Origin: Planctomycetota bacterium
GTDB taxonomy: Bacteria; Planctomycetota; SZUA-567; H5-PLA8
NCBI GenBank assembly: GCA_016200135.1
Contig: JACQFI010000104.1
Location: 1-61,682, forward strand
Length of the DNA stretch: 61,682 bases
Direction: 5' to 3'
Under the pieces are notes generated by a model. That model was not told the DNA's origin and made no database searches. It was given only the letters and a program-made list of their open reading frames with translations. This document shows positions 7,340-17,400 of the stretch, piece by piece (position 1 is the first letter of the stretch; the number at the start of each line of letters is the position of its first letter). Both the position numbers and the translations under genes were made by a program.

Positions 7340-8185
7340 GTGTATGCCGAGTTGGAATTCAGGGCTGAGTTTGCAGGCTCAGTCTTTTTTGTGGACGCCT
7401 TTACAATACGCATTACTTTCCAGAAGCGAAAGCGTCCGCAGTATCTCGACAAAACCATCTACATCTGCGCCGACCTTGCCAGCATGTACACGCTGCTCTT
7501 CACGAAAGATTCATCGACTGAAGAAGATGGTTGGTCCGATGCGATGGAGAACTTCCTTTACAGGCTTGGGTTTGCCCCGGAAGCAGTCATCTGCGATAAG
7601 AGCTCAAAGCTCTTCCCCGATTTTCGCGATCACCCTGGTGGAAAGCCGCCGCTGTGTTCAGGCGCACTACTGTGGGCTGCGGCCGGCGCGACGCCGGTTG
7701 TTCACCACTCCATGAGAGGAACCGGGCGATCGCATATTGAAGCTGAAATAAAGGTGGCTGCTCGCTGCCTGCATGCGATTGCGGTCACCCGATGCTTGAA
7801 CTTGCAGTTCGCCGGCGCGCCAGCGCCCATGTACTGGTTTCAAGACGGCAATGAGTTTTCGAGCATCTTCTCCAAGTGGGAGCATCGAATAAACGAGCAA
7901 GTCTTGACACGCGCAAGAAAGCCGCGGATTCAGTTGTGGAATCACGGCGAAAGTGCCCGATGGCGAGAATCTCGCGTACTCACCAGCGAAGTTGTTGTGA
8001 AACAAAAAGTCTTGCGAGAGTCACTCGTTGTTGCCGCCGAGAACTACAGGATGCTCTTTATGCCAGCGGGTCTACGAGTTTCGGATACAAAGCGTCCAAG
8101 CTTATCGAGGATACTTGAAGTTGGGCTGGATTGGGAACCGTTCCTATTTAAAATCGCCGAGCACGAAGGCAAGCAAGCGCTCTAA
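7340..8185 (+). CDS. Integrase-core (DDE) transposase-like protein, probably incomplete
   Basis: The protein is 281 residues with a GTG start. The N-terminal half looks like an rve/DDE catalytic core: D19 in VFFVDAFT on a first strand, ICADLASMYTLLF on the next strands, D86 in AVICDKSSKLFPD, and an E at 134 or 136 in RSHIEAEIK. This is the expected D-D-(~48)-E order. No helix-turn-helix precedes the core. The frame is open for only 23 codons upstream of the GTG, so an N-terminal domain appears to be missing. No terminal inverted repeats or target duplication were seen around it. It is likely a relic or a domesticated transposase; the assignment is by motif only. Confidence 0.5.
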   Translation: MYAELEFRAEFAGSVFFVDAFTIRITFQKRKRPQYLDKTIYICADLASMYTLLFTKDSSTEEDGWSDAMENFLYRLGFAPEAVICDKSSKLFPDFRDHPGGKPPLCSGALLWAAAGATPVVHHSMRGTGRSHIEAEIKVAARCLHAIAVTRCLNLQFAGAPAPMYWFQDGNEFSSIFSKWEHRINEQVLTRARKPRIQLWNHGESARWRESRVLTSEVVVKQKVLRESLVVAAENYRMLFMPAGLRVSDTKRPSLSRILEVGLDWEPFLFKIAEHEGKQAL

Positions 8186-8388
8186 TAACTTAGTCTCGAA
8201 TAGATTTTCACCAGAGCGCAGGTGATACACCCTTCCGTAGACATTGAAACAAAGCGCCAAGTCGGGGGTTGCAAGCTCCGAGGCACAGGCTATTTTCTGC
8301 ACTCGCGCTTTCCATGCTCTCCTTATTTGGAAGCCATCCTGCCTATACGCACTTCCGCATCGTAGCGCCGTTTGCAAATGGATCGGAT

Positions 8389-9939
8389 ATGGTTATGAGA
8401 CAAGCCCAGTCCGCGAATCTTGAAGACACCCACCTCGTCTGCAGGCTGTGCGGCGCGGAACTCAAATACATCGCGCCTGCGCACTTGAAGCTGCACGGCT
8501 ATACCGTGGAGCAGTACAAGAAACGCTTCGACACGGCCTTCGTCATCAGCCCGTACCTGCGCGTGGAGATGTCGCGCCGCAAGAGAAAGAAGAAGAACCC
8601 AAGGCAGGTTTTTAGGCCCCGGCTGACCCAAGCCCAGATTCTCAAGGGGCTACGCGAACAGGCCCAGGCTTTCGAGTCCACGGGCCAAACGCTCAGTTCG
8701 ACGTGGCTCCTGACCAAGGATGCCGCGCTGGTCCATCAGGCAGTGCGCGTTTTTGGAGCGTGGTCCAAGGCGCTGAGAGCCAGCGGACTGCGGCGTTCCG
8801 CCCGTTTCCGCGTCGCGCAGGCGGCGCTTGGCGAGAAGTTGAAGCGCTTCGCCAAGTCCCACACTCCGCTCACCTTCACCGCGCTGGCCCAAGGCGACCC
8901 CGCCTTGGGCCTGCTGGTGCGCAGGCGTTTCGGATCGTTGGCGCGCGCCTGCATGGTCCTGGGGATCCCGCTCAAGAAACTGCATCACCGCTGGAGCGAG
9001 GCCGAGGTGCGCCAAAAAATCCGTACGCGCCAAAAGGCCGGTCGATCCCTCAGCGCAACCCAGATTAAGCAAGAGGAACCGGCTCTCGTCTCCACCGCCA
9101 TACGTCGCTTTGGTGCGTGGTCAAAGGCGCTTGAAGCCTGTGGGCTGCGTCCCCGAGAGATTCAGGCGGCCCGAGTGGAAAAGCGCCTGGCGGAACTCGC
9201 GTCGCAACTGCGCGCATGGGCACGGAAACACGGCGCGCTGAACCCCTCGGACCCGATGGCGAAGGATGCCAGCCTGTTCAATCGCACGGTCTCGCGACAT
9301 GGAAGCGTCCGTGCCGCCGCGCGCGCCCTCGGGTTGCCGTTTCGCGCCAAGGTGGAAGCGTGGTCGGTTGAGTTGGTTCTGGAGCGTTTACGAGAGCGCC
9401 AGCAAAAGGGGCAGACGCTCTCCACCCAGGTGATCGGCCGCGAAAGCCCCAGCCTCTATTATGCGGCGGTCAAATACTGCGGTTCCTGGTCGAGGGCCTT
9501 AAGCATGCTCGGCCTGAAGTCCCAGCGCAGCCGTTCTGACACCGTGGACGCGCAGGCGCGGCGGGAGCGCCTGCTTCACGAGGTAAAGAGCTGGATTGGC
9601 AGACACGGGAAGCTCCATTCCGAGCGGATGCTACGAACGGCGCCCGGCCTCCTGCGCCGCCTTTGCCATGTCATGGGGGGAATCCACCCGGCCGCCAAAG
9701 CCTGGCGCCTGCCCGTGGTCCATCCCCGCGTGGGGTGGTCGCGAGACGTGGTGCGCCAGGAAATCGCCACGCGCCACGCAGCGGGCAAGAAGATGAACGC
9801 CGCGGCGGTTCAGGAAGAGCATGGCGGGCTTTATGGCGCCGCGCGAAAGTTCTTTAAATCGTGGGCGCAAGCCCTGCTTGAAGCCGGCGTGCAGACCGGC
9901 CCTGCTCACACCAGCGCCTTCCGTCCGCGCCGCACGTAG
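8389..9939 (+). CDS. MucR-type zinc finger protein with seven HEAR-like repeats
   Basis: An upstream in-frame start at 8269 exists, but the ATG at 8389 gives a 516-residue protein that begins close to the finger, so it is preferred. Residues 18-36 form a MucR/Ros-type C2H2 finger (C18, C21, H32, H36) followed by HGYTVEQYKKRF. A basic linker (RRKRKKKN) leads to seven tandem units of about 55-60 residues resembling the homing-endonuclease-associated repeat. They alternate between two subtypes. Type A ends FGxWSKALxxxGL at nucleotides about 8620, 8986, 9355 and 9730. Type B ends GSxxxAxxxLGxP at about 8800, 9166 and 9556. There is no nuclease domain. It is probably a DNA-binding protein. Confidence 0.75.
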   Translation: MVMRQAQSANLEDTHLVCRLCGAELKYIAPAHLKLHGYTVEQYKKRFDTAFVISPYLRVEMSRRKRKKKNPRQVFRPRLTQAQILKGLREQAQAFESTGQTLSSTWLLTKDAALVHQAVRVFGAWSKALRASGLRRSARFRVAQAALGEKLKRFAKSHTPLTFTALAQGDPALGLLVRRRFGSLARACMVLGIPLKKLHHRWSEAEVRQKIRTRQKAGRSLSATQIKQEEPALVSTAIRRFGAWSKALEACGLRPREIQAARVEKRLAELASQLRAWARKHGALNPSDPMAKDASLFNRTVSRHGSVRAAARALGLPFRAKVEAWSVELVLERLRERQQKGQTLSTQVIGRESPSLYYAAVKYCGSWSRALSMLGLKSQRSRSDTVDAQARRERLLHEVKSWIGRHGKLHSERMLRTAPGLLRRLCHVMGGIHPAAKAWRLPVVHPRVGWSRDVVRQEIATRHAAGKKMNAAAVQEEHGGLYGAARKFFKSWAQALLEAGVQTGPAHTSAFRPRRT

Positions 9940-10136
9940 CGCCGGGCCGCTTGCAGTAAATCCTCCACGTCGCGCGCAAACAGAGCCTGTGCGCCTTCGG
10001 GGAAATCTCCCGGCTTCAGGCGGCGGGTCTCGCGCAGCCGGATCGCCGCCGCCTGGATGGATGCCTGCGCCCTGCGGTAATAGCGTGCTTGACGGTGCGC
10101 TCCCGTAGCGCGTCTGCCTGAGAAAATGCGGTTCAT
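9906..10136 (-). CDS. Small basic protein, DVEDLL family
   Basis: This is a 76-residue protein of unknown function, paralogous to the one at 6522-6755. It shares the N-terminal MNR, a basic tyrosine-containing middle (RQARYYRRAQASI) and the C-terminal block ARDVEDLLQAARRYVRRGRK. A strong GGGGGGAGGTGTCC ribosome site precedes the ATG at 10136, which is why the longer frame to 10238 is not used. Its 3' end overlaps the 3' end of the MucR/HEAR gene by 34 bases on the opposite strand, so the two genes converge. Confidence 0.65.
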   Translation of the reverse strand: MNRIFSGRRATGAHRQARYYRRAQASIQAAAIRLRETRRLKPGDFPEGAQALFARDVEDLLQAARRYVRRGRKALV

Positions 10137-10560
10137 GGACACCTCCCCCCTGACGTATCGGGCGTATCCGTCCAGCCCTACGCGATTTTCGTTCGCGCGC
10201 AAGCCAGGCAGCGTGCTTTTCCCATCTGCTACACGCATCCTTCACCTCCCATACGCGTAGCCGAATTATGTTTAAAAATATGCAACAAATTAAACAAAAG
10301 AAATTTCTGCAATAACGCATACCCAACCTGTTCAGTATCCATTCGACTTTCGCGAGGCACACGTCGAGACATAACCGTCCATTAAGCGAAGGCTTATGCA
10401 TGCGCAGGTAAAAAGGCTCCATGCGCGGAATCTCACGCGAGCCTAAAACGCCGCAAACGAGACGCCGCGATCATGGGGCCGGAGTAAATTGGGGACAAAC
10501 GCGGTTCGGAATGCGGCTTGAATTGGTGCGCGAAAACCGAGGCGAAAAAGCAAATATAGC

Positions 10561-10588
10561 TTGACTTGGGAACGCCGCGTGTGATAGA
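10561..10588 (+). promoter_or_regulatory. Weak candidate promoter in a 510-base gap
   Basis: TTGACT (10561-10566) is followed after 16 bases by GATAGA (10583-10588). It would serve the secreted-protein and Rhs genes downstream. The rest of 10137-10647 contains an AT-rich stretch (10262-10310) and no gene I can support. Confidence 0.3.
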
Positions 10589-10647
10589 GACGCGCAGTTC
10601 TGAAAAACTTTAAAGCTGTCCACAAAGCGTAAGGCGCGGGGACACCT

Positions 10648-11415
10648 GTGCGGAAGCGGGCTGTTCTCATCCTTGGGGTCGTCTTGCTTATGGCCGCCAG
10701 CGCCGTTGCGTTCTATCTGCAAGCGCCCAAGAAACAGGCGTCGCCTGGCCCAGCGGAGGGCGCAGCGTCCACGGCTTCTTCGCGCAAGCGCGTGGAAGGC
10801 CGCGGCACGCTAGACGAAGGTCAGAACCCGACGGCCGGCGCAGCGGCGAAGACGGGGACCGCCGCGCTGGAAGCGCCCGCTGCTCCGCCGCCCCAAGACT
10901 TCGGACGATTCGAGCCGGTGAAGGCGGACGCCAGCCCGCAGGCGGCGTCCGTGGCCGAGGCGCTCAAGAAGAAGGACCATCCCGAGCGGCTATCGGCCCT
11001 GCTCCCGCCTAAGCCGTTCGACAAGGCGGCGTTCGAGGCCCAGCCTGCGGCGTACCTCAGCGTGGCCGAGCCCGGCCGCTGCTACCAGAGCGCCCAACCG
11101 GGCCAAGACGTGCCCATGCTGTCGGCGCAGTCCCCGCTGTCGAGCCGCATCAAGCAGGGCGAGTCCATCAAGCTGACGGTGAAAACCGTGCCCATGGCTC
11201 CTTTTTCTGCCACGTCGTTCGACGGAGGCGCATTCACAGAGAGCAAGCTGAACTGCGTCACCGTGCGCGCCGACAAGGAGGGCGTGGCCAGCGTCACCTT
11301 TGTGGCCACGCCCGGAACGCTGAACGACTGTCACATCCTTGGGGCGGCGCCGTTGAGTTCAGGTCAGGTCAGGTTTGTCATCGAGATACAGCCGGCGGCC
11401 CAGCAGACGCCGTAA
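10648..11415 (+). CDS. Secreted or membrane-anchored protein preceding the Rhs gene
   Basis: The 255-residue protein starts at GTG. An N-terminal hydrophobic segment (about 5-23, AVLILGVVLLMAASAVAFYL) acts as a signal peptide or anchor. A Pro/Ala-rich linker runs to about residue 120. The C-terminal domain (about 125-250) is predicted to be beta-rich and contains two Cys (GRCYQSAQPG, NDCHILG); it looks Ig-like. It ends 31 bases before the YD-repeat gene, so the pair is probably co-transcribed and exported together. I do not recognise a family, and no enzymatic motif is visible. Confidence 0.65.
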   Translation: MRKRAVLILGVVLLMAASAVAFYLQAPKKQASPGPAEGAASTASSRKRVEGRGTLDEGQNPTAGAAAKTGTAALEAPAAPPPQDFGRFEPVKADASPQAASVAEALKKKDHPERLSALLPPKPFDKAAFEAQPAAYLSVAEPGRCYQSAQPGQDVPMLSAQSPLSSRIKQGESIKLTVKTVPMAPFSATSFDGGAFTESKLNCVTVRADKEGVASVTFVATPGTLNDCHILGAAPLSSGQVRFVIEIQPAAQQTP

Positions 11416-11446
11416 GCCTGCGCGTTAGAAAAAAGAGGAGCGAGTC

Positions 11447-14400
11447 ATGAAACGGGTGAACTGGAGCGTGTTGAGCGTGGCCGCGAGCCTGGGCTTTGCG
11501 CTCTCGGCCTGGGCCGAGGATGCGCAGACCTACCGCGAGCAGACCGCGGGCAACCCCATGGTCACGTGCTCCAACCCAGCCGGTGGGTCCGGCTGGATAC
11601 CGGGTTACCCGCCGCCCGTGGACAAGCCCACCGGACCCGAGCCCTTCGGCCCTTACGAGACGGGGGCGCCGGGCACCGAGTGCTACTCTTGCAAGACCGC
11701 CACGATGAACGGCGCGACGGTGCCGAACAAGCTGGGCTCCACATTCTGGGGTTCGACGTTTTGCGACTCGCTGTCCTACAATTTCGTCCACATGGCGCAA
11801 GACTACGCCGAGACCACGCCCACGTCCGCGGCGGGTTGTACGAGTTGCGGCGGCAGCGCGAATCTGCCCGCGTCGCCGCATGGATTCTCGTTGCTGCGCC
11901 TCCAGAGAAGCCGCGACATGACCGAGTACAGCAGCCTCGGGCCGGGCGCGTTCCTGAACTATGACACGAAGCTCTATTTGTACGTGCAGAACGGCTCCAA
12001 TATCATCGAGCTTCTGGACCCACAAGCCGTTAACCACTCTAGATTTGTAGATGGCCCGATCACGCATGTATTCGGGATTTCGGACCCCCTCGATGGTACC
12101 TATGTCGCGTACAAGAACAACTCGCACCAGGAAATCAAACTCCTGGATGCGCTGGGCCAGTTGACGACCAGCCAAGCCAACGCGGCCAGCGCAGTGCTTA
12201 CCGGCTGGAGCGGCCAGAAACTCACCTTCGAGATCATCAACGTGGCCGGCGCGCTCGCGGGCCGGTTGGTGAAAATCGAAGACACGACGGGCTACGCGTT
12301 CACCATTGCATACCGCTACCCCGCCGCGCCCGGCAACGGCGATCTGCAATGGCAGATCTATACCGTGTCGTCGCCCCGCAACGAAGTTGCGACCTTCTCC
12401 TATTTGCCGGCGCAGGTCTCCGGGCGCTGGGTGGTGAGCCAGGTCGATCTGCCGAACAACACCTCGCTCGCCTATTCCTATGCGGACGGATTTCTTGCCG
12501 GCGTGCAGTACCCCGACGGCACCGCCGCGACGTTCGCGCGGAGCTTCGACAGCGTCTCGAACTGCGTCCAGGTGGCTATCTCGGACGCCGGCGCTCGACC
12601 TGAATCGCGCAACGAGACCGCCTTCCTCACGACCAACTACACGGTCTGCGTGGACCTGCCCGACGACAACTTCCCCCAGGCGGCCAATCTGGTGCGGCTG
12701 GTCCTCAACGGCAGCGGCGAGCGCCTCTACCAGAACGTGCCGCGCCCTGACGGGGTGACCATGGCCTATATCTTCGAGGGGAACAACACGCTCAAAAGGA
12801 TTTACTGCGGCTGGGAAGAACACTACGCGACCTCGTTCAGTTGGACGCAAGGCGCGGGGGGCTGGGCCTACGACGGCATCGCCGCGAGCCTGGAGGCCAC
12901 CTTCCTGAACCTGGAGTATTCGAGCGCCAACGGCTACAAGAAGTGGTACTATGCGCAGCCCGACGCGAAAACCGACGAGACGGGCAGGCGCCGCACGTAC
13001 GCATACGACAGCGCCGGGTACATCCTGAGCAAGACGTTCCCGGACGCCACAACCGAAACGTGGCTCTACAACAATCTCCACGAGATCACGCAGTACAAGG
13101 ACCGCCTGGACCGGGTCACGACCTACGCGTACTCCCCGCAGGGCAACCTGCTCTCCAAGACCACGGGGTTAGTCATGGTCGGCGGCGTGCCCACGGCCAC
13201 GCTCGAGACGGCTACGTGGACGTGGGAGTATTTCCCCGCCGGCGACCCGAACCAGTATCTGCTCTCGGCTTCAGTGGACGCGCTGGGCAACCGCACGGAG
13301 TATTTCTGGGACTCGAACCATCGCCTGGTCAAGATCAAGGAACCCGCCGACAATACCGGCGACCCGCGCGCCGAGACGCTGCTTGCCTGGGACGCGGCGG
13401 GGCGCTTGGTCTCGGTCACCGATCCCGAACTGCGCGTCACGACGCACGAGTACGATGCGCGTAACCGCGTGCTGAAGATCACGTACAATGACGCGACGTT
13501 TGAGACGCTCGCCTATGGGTCCGGCGCGGACGCGAACCTGCTGGTCTCTCAGGCCGACCGGCTGGGGAACACCACCACGCATGCCTTCGATGCGAGCGGG
13601 CGCGAGGTCCAGCGCGTCACCGCCGCCAATGACCCGGCCAACGCCGCGACCTTTGCCTGCACCTACCGCATCGGCACAAGCCTGCACGACACCTGCACGG
13701 ATCGCGGCAATGCGACCACGTACACTTATGATTATCGGAACCGGCAGAAGACCCGCGTGGTCCAGCCCAACCGCTCCCTGACGGGCGGCGCGGCCAAGCT
13801 CCTGACCACCACGACGACCTACACCAATAACCTCGTCAGCAGCGTGACCGATGAATACTCCAGGAAGACGTACTTCGTCTATGCGTCCGCCGATCCCTAT
13901 GTGATCCGCACCGTCCGCGACACCGTGCCGAGCGGCGCGACGGGCACCATCGCGACGCTCGCGCGCGATGCCTCGCTCAACGCGAAGTACATTGTTGAAG
14001 ACATGACCGTCGATGCCGAGGGCCAAGTGCTTACGAGAGTGGACGGCCGCAACATCGAGCATCAGATGTTTTACGATTCGCGCGGACGCACAACCGCAAC
14101 GGTGGAGTCCGCTAGGCAATGGGACGACGGGACGGCGCAGTTCGTCGTCACGGGTCTCGGCGCGCGAACCGAGTTTTCGTACGATGCGCAGGGCAACCGC
14201 ACGCAGGTCAAGCGGCCGCGCAGCTTCCAGCAGCAGGGCGACGGGAGCTTTGTCGCCGGCAGCGAAGGCGACTTCATCACGAAATACACCTATACCGGCC
14301 GCAACCTCGCCAAGAGCACCACCGAGGCGTTCGGCAGGTCCGAGGCCGCCACCGAGAGCTACACGTATTATCTGGATCGGCGCACCAAAGACCGCATCGA

Positions 14401-17400
14401 CGCCCGCGGCAACACCTGGACCACGCTCTGGTCGAAGTGCTGCGGCTACCACAAGGTGGACGCGTCGCCCGCCGCCGACGTGGACGACAACTCCGGCACC
14501 CCCACTACGCGCGCGGCCTATGTCGGCAACCGCGACAGCCGTAACCTCGTGGTCCATCAGTATACGGTCCCGGACTGGTCGCTCTATCCGCAAGACCCGA
14601 CCTTGCCCGATTCGATCTACCACGACCCCACCGTGACGCTGAATGAGACCACCACGCGCTACGATGCGCGTATGCGCCCCATCGCGAGCACGCAGTGGTT
14701 TATTGACCTGGGCAACGTGGACAAGAACGATCCGCCCATCGCGGGCGACCACGGTACGAATGCCACGGACGGCCTCACCACGCACTGGGTCTACGACGAG
14801 AACCTCACCGACGGCGTGGGGCTCGACGCGGCCTACGCCACGCAGCTTGCCACGCTCGGCACGACCTACTTTGGCGCGGGCTCGGTGGGTTCAGCCGTTG
14901 AGGTCACGAATCCCGCGGGCGAGAAGTCCGTGGCCGTGTTCGACGGTCTAGGCCGCACCGTCCTGTCCATCGACGGCAACTTGAACACGCGGCGGATTGT
15001 TTACGATGCCGTGGTGGGCGGGACGACGGGCGCGCAAGGCAACGTGGTCGAGACCACCTTTTACGATGGCCTCAGCCACACCAACAAGCAGCGCGTGGAC
15101 GGCGCGGAACGCACCCTCTCGACGGTGGACGGGGAGAGCCGGGTAAGCGCCTATTCCTTCGACGCCAACTCGAACCAAGTGAAGGGTCGCGACCCGAACG
15201 GAGTCGGGATGGACTGCGTTTTTGACGCGCGCAATCGCCAGACCCAATGCACGGACACGCTCTCGGTGGACGGCACGGGCGCGGCCACGGGCGACATGAC
15301 GAAGTACGCCTTCGACAACCACAACAACCTGAAGACGACGACGGATGCGAAGACGCACATCACGACCTGTTCGTATGACGGGCGCGACCGCAAGACCGCC
15401 TGCACCAACCGCGTGAGCGGCACGACCGCATGGGCCTATGACGCGAACAGCAACTTGCTGACCCTGACCGACGCGCAATCTTCGGCCACGACTTACGTGT
15501 ACGACCCGCGCAATCTTCGCGTCACAAACGACGTTTTCGCCTACGACAACGCCTCGCGCCTGGCCGACGCGACCAGCGGGCGCTATAGCAACCTCGTCCA
15601 CCGGGCGTATGACGCAGGCGGGCGCATGACCAGCGAGGCGCTGACCATTGGCAGCCAGACGTTCACGACCACGAGCGCCTACGATGCGGCCAATCGCCGC
15701 ACCTCGATCACGTATCCGAACGGGAAGGTCGTCGCGCAGACGTTCACGAACCGCGACCAGCTCTCGAACGTGAAGTACGACGCCGTGAACGTAGCCACGC
15801 TGGCCTACGACCTCGGCATGCGGAAGGTGACCGACACCTTCGGAAACGGCAAGGTGGAGACGCGCACGTACCGCGGCGACAACCGCGCGAGCACCATCGC
15901 AATCCCGACCGGCATCACGAACTTCGCGTACTCCTGGGATGTGAACAAAAATAAAACCGAAGAGAACGACACGGCGCTGCCCACGAACGTCCAGGATTAC
16001 ACGTATGACAATGAGGACCGCTTGACGGGTTTTGCCCGCAACAGCGGCCAGACTCAGGCATGGACGCTATCGCTCGTGGGCGACTGGTCGGCCTTCAACG
16101 ATAACGGATCTTCGCAGACGCGAACGCATAATGCAGTGCATGAATTGACGGACATAAATTCCACGTCACTAACGTATGACTTGAAAGGAAATTTAACGGC
16201 GAATTCTAACGGACAATCGTATACCTGGGACTTTGAGAACTGCATGAAGACCGCCGTGGTCGGCGCGGACACCGCGACCTACCAGTACGACGCCTTCCGC
16301 CGCCGCGTGAAGAAGTCATTCCAGGGCAACAGCACGATTTTCGCCTATGACGGCTGGCGGTCGATTGCGGAGTACGATGGCGGCGCAGCGCCGAGCAGTG
16401 CAAGCCGCGTCTTCGTGTTTTCGACGTACTTGGACGAGCCCTTGATGATGCTGGTCGGTTCGACCAAGTATTATTTTCACAGCAACGATTTGTACAGCAC
16501 GGCAACCCTTACGAACTCTGCGGGCACCGTCGTCGATAGAATGAAGTTCGACCCCTACGGCAAGGTCACCGTGCTGGATGCGTCGGGGACGGCGAAGAGC
16601 GACCCGAACAATAGCGAGTATGGGAACCCGTACCTGTTCCAAGGTCAGAGGGTGGACAAGGAAACGGGCTTGGGGCAGTGGAAGCTGCGGTATTACGATT
16701 ACGCTCTTGGGCGGTTCTTGAATCGCAACCCTTGGGGATACGCTCACGATTTCCCGAATTTATATGACTTCGTTGATGACCAGCCGACCGATTGGCTGGA
16801 GCCGATGAGCAAAAAAACACCTTCGCAATGGGAAAAGGAAATTATTGATTGGATTGCAAAAATGAAGGGTGAGGGTAAATTTACCGAATTGCAGGATATG
16901 CTGGATAGGAAAGTTTGGATTATTAAAGCAAATCCTAATTTCATAGATGCAAATGGCGCAACCACCCCATATTCGACTGAAACTCCACCTGGAGCAGAGG
17001 GAGAGGGATGGAATACGACTAAAAAGCCCGATCTAGCGCTTACAATTATAGCACAGGTGCTAAATGATCCAGATGTTGCGAAGTGCCCAGAGGTGGTATT
17101 TGCAAATTTAATTCACGAAGGAACACACGCTTTGCAAGTAACCTCATTAAATTACGAAAAATATTACCCATATAATAAAGCCGGATTCAAGGCTTGGGTG
17201 GAAGTGCAAGCATATGAGCGAGAGATGCTGTATTTCGTAAGTGTCTCCCAGTCGAGCGATCCGTGCAATAAATGTAAATGCAAATGGCTCCTAAAATGGT
17301 ACCTTGACAGCAAGGACTACGTAGACGAATTCAAAGCATGGATGAAGAAAAATCCGGGCAAGCCTACATTTTTGACCATTGCACCGGCTCACGCTGATCA

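Noticed and set aside
11378..13081. 567-codon minus-strand frame opposite the Rhs gene, and similar long antisense frames at 13271-14785 and 46406-48691
   Set aside because: They are codon-bias shadows of GC-rich genes, dominated by Arg, Val and Ala with no domain pattern.
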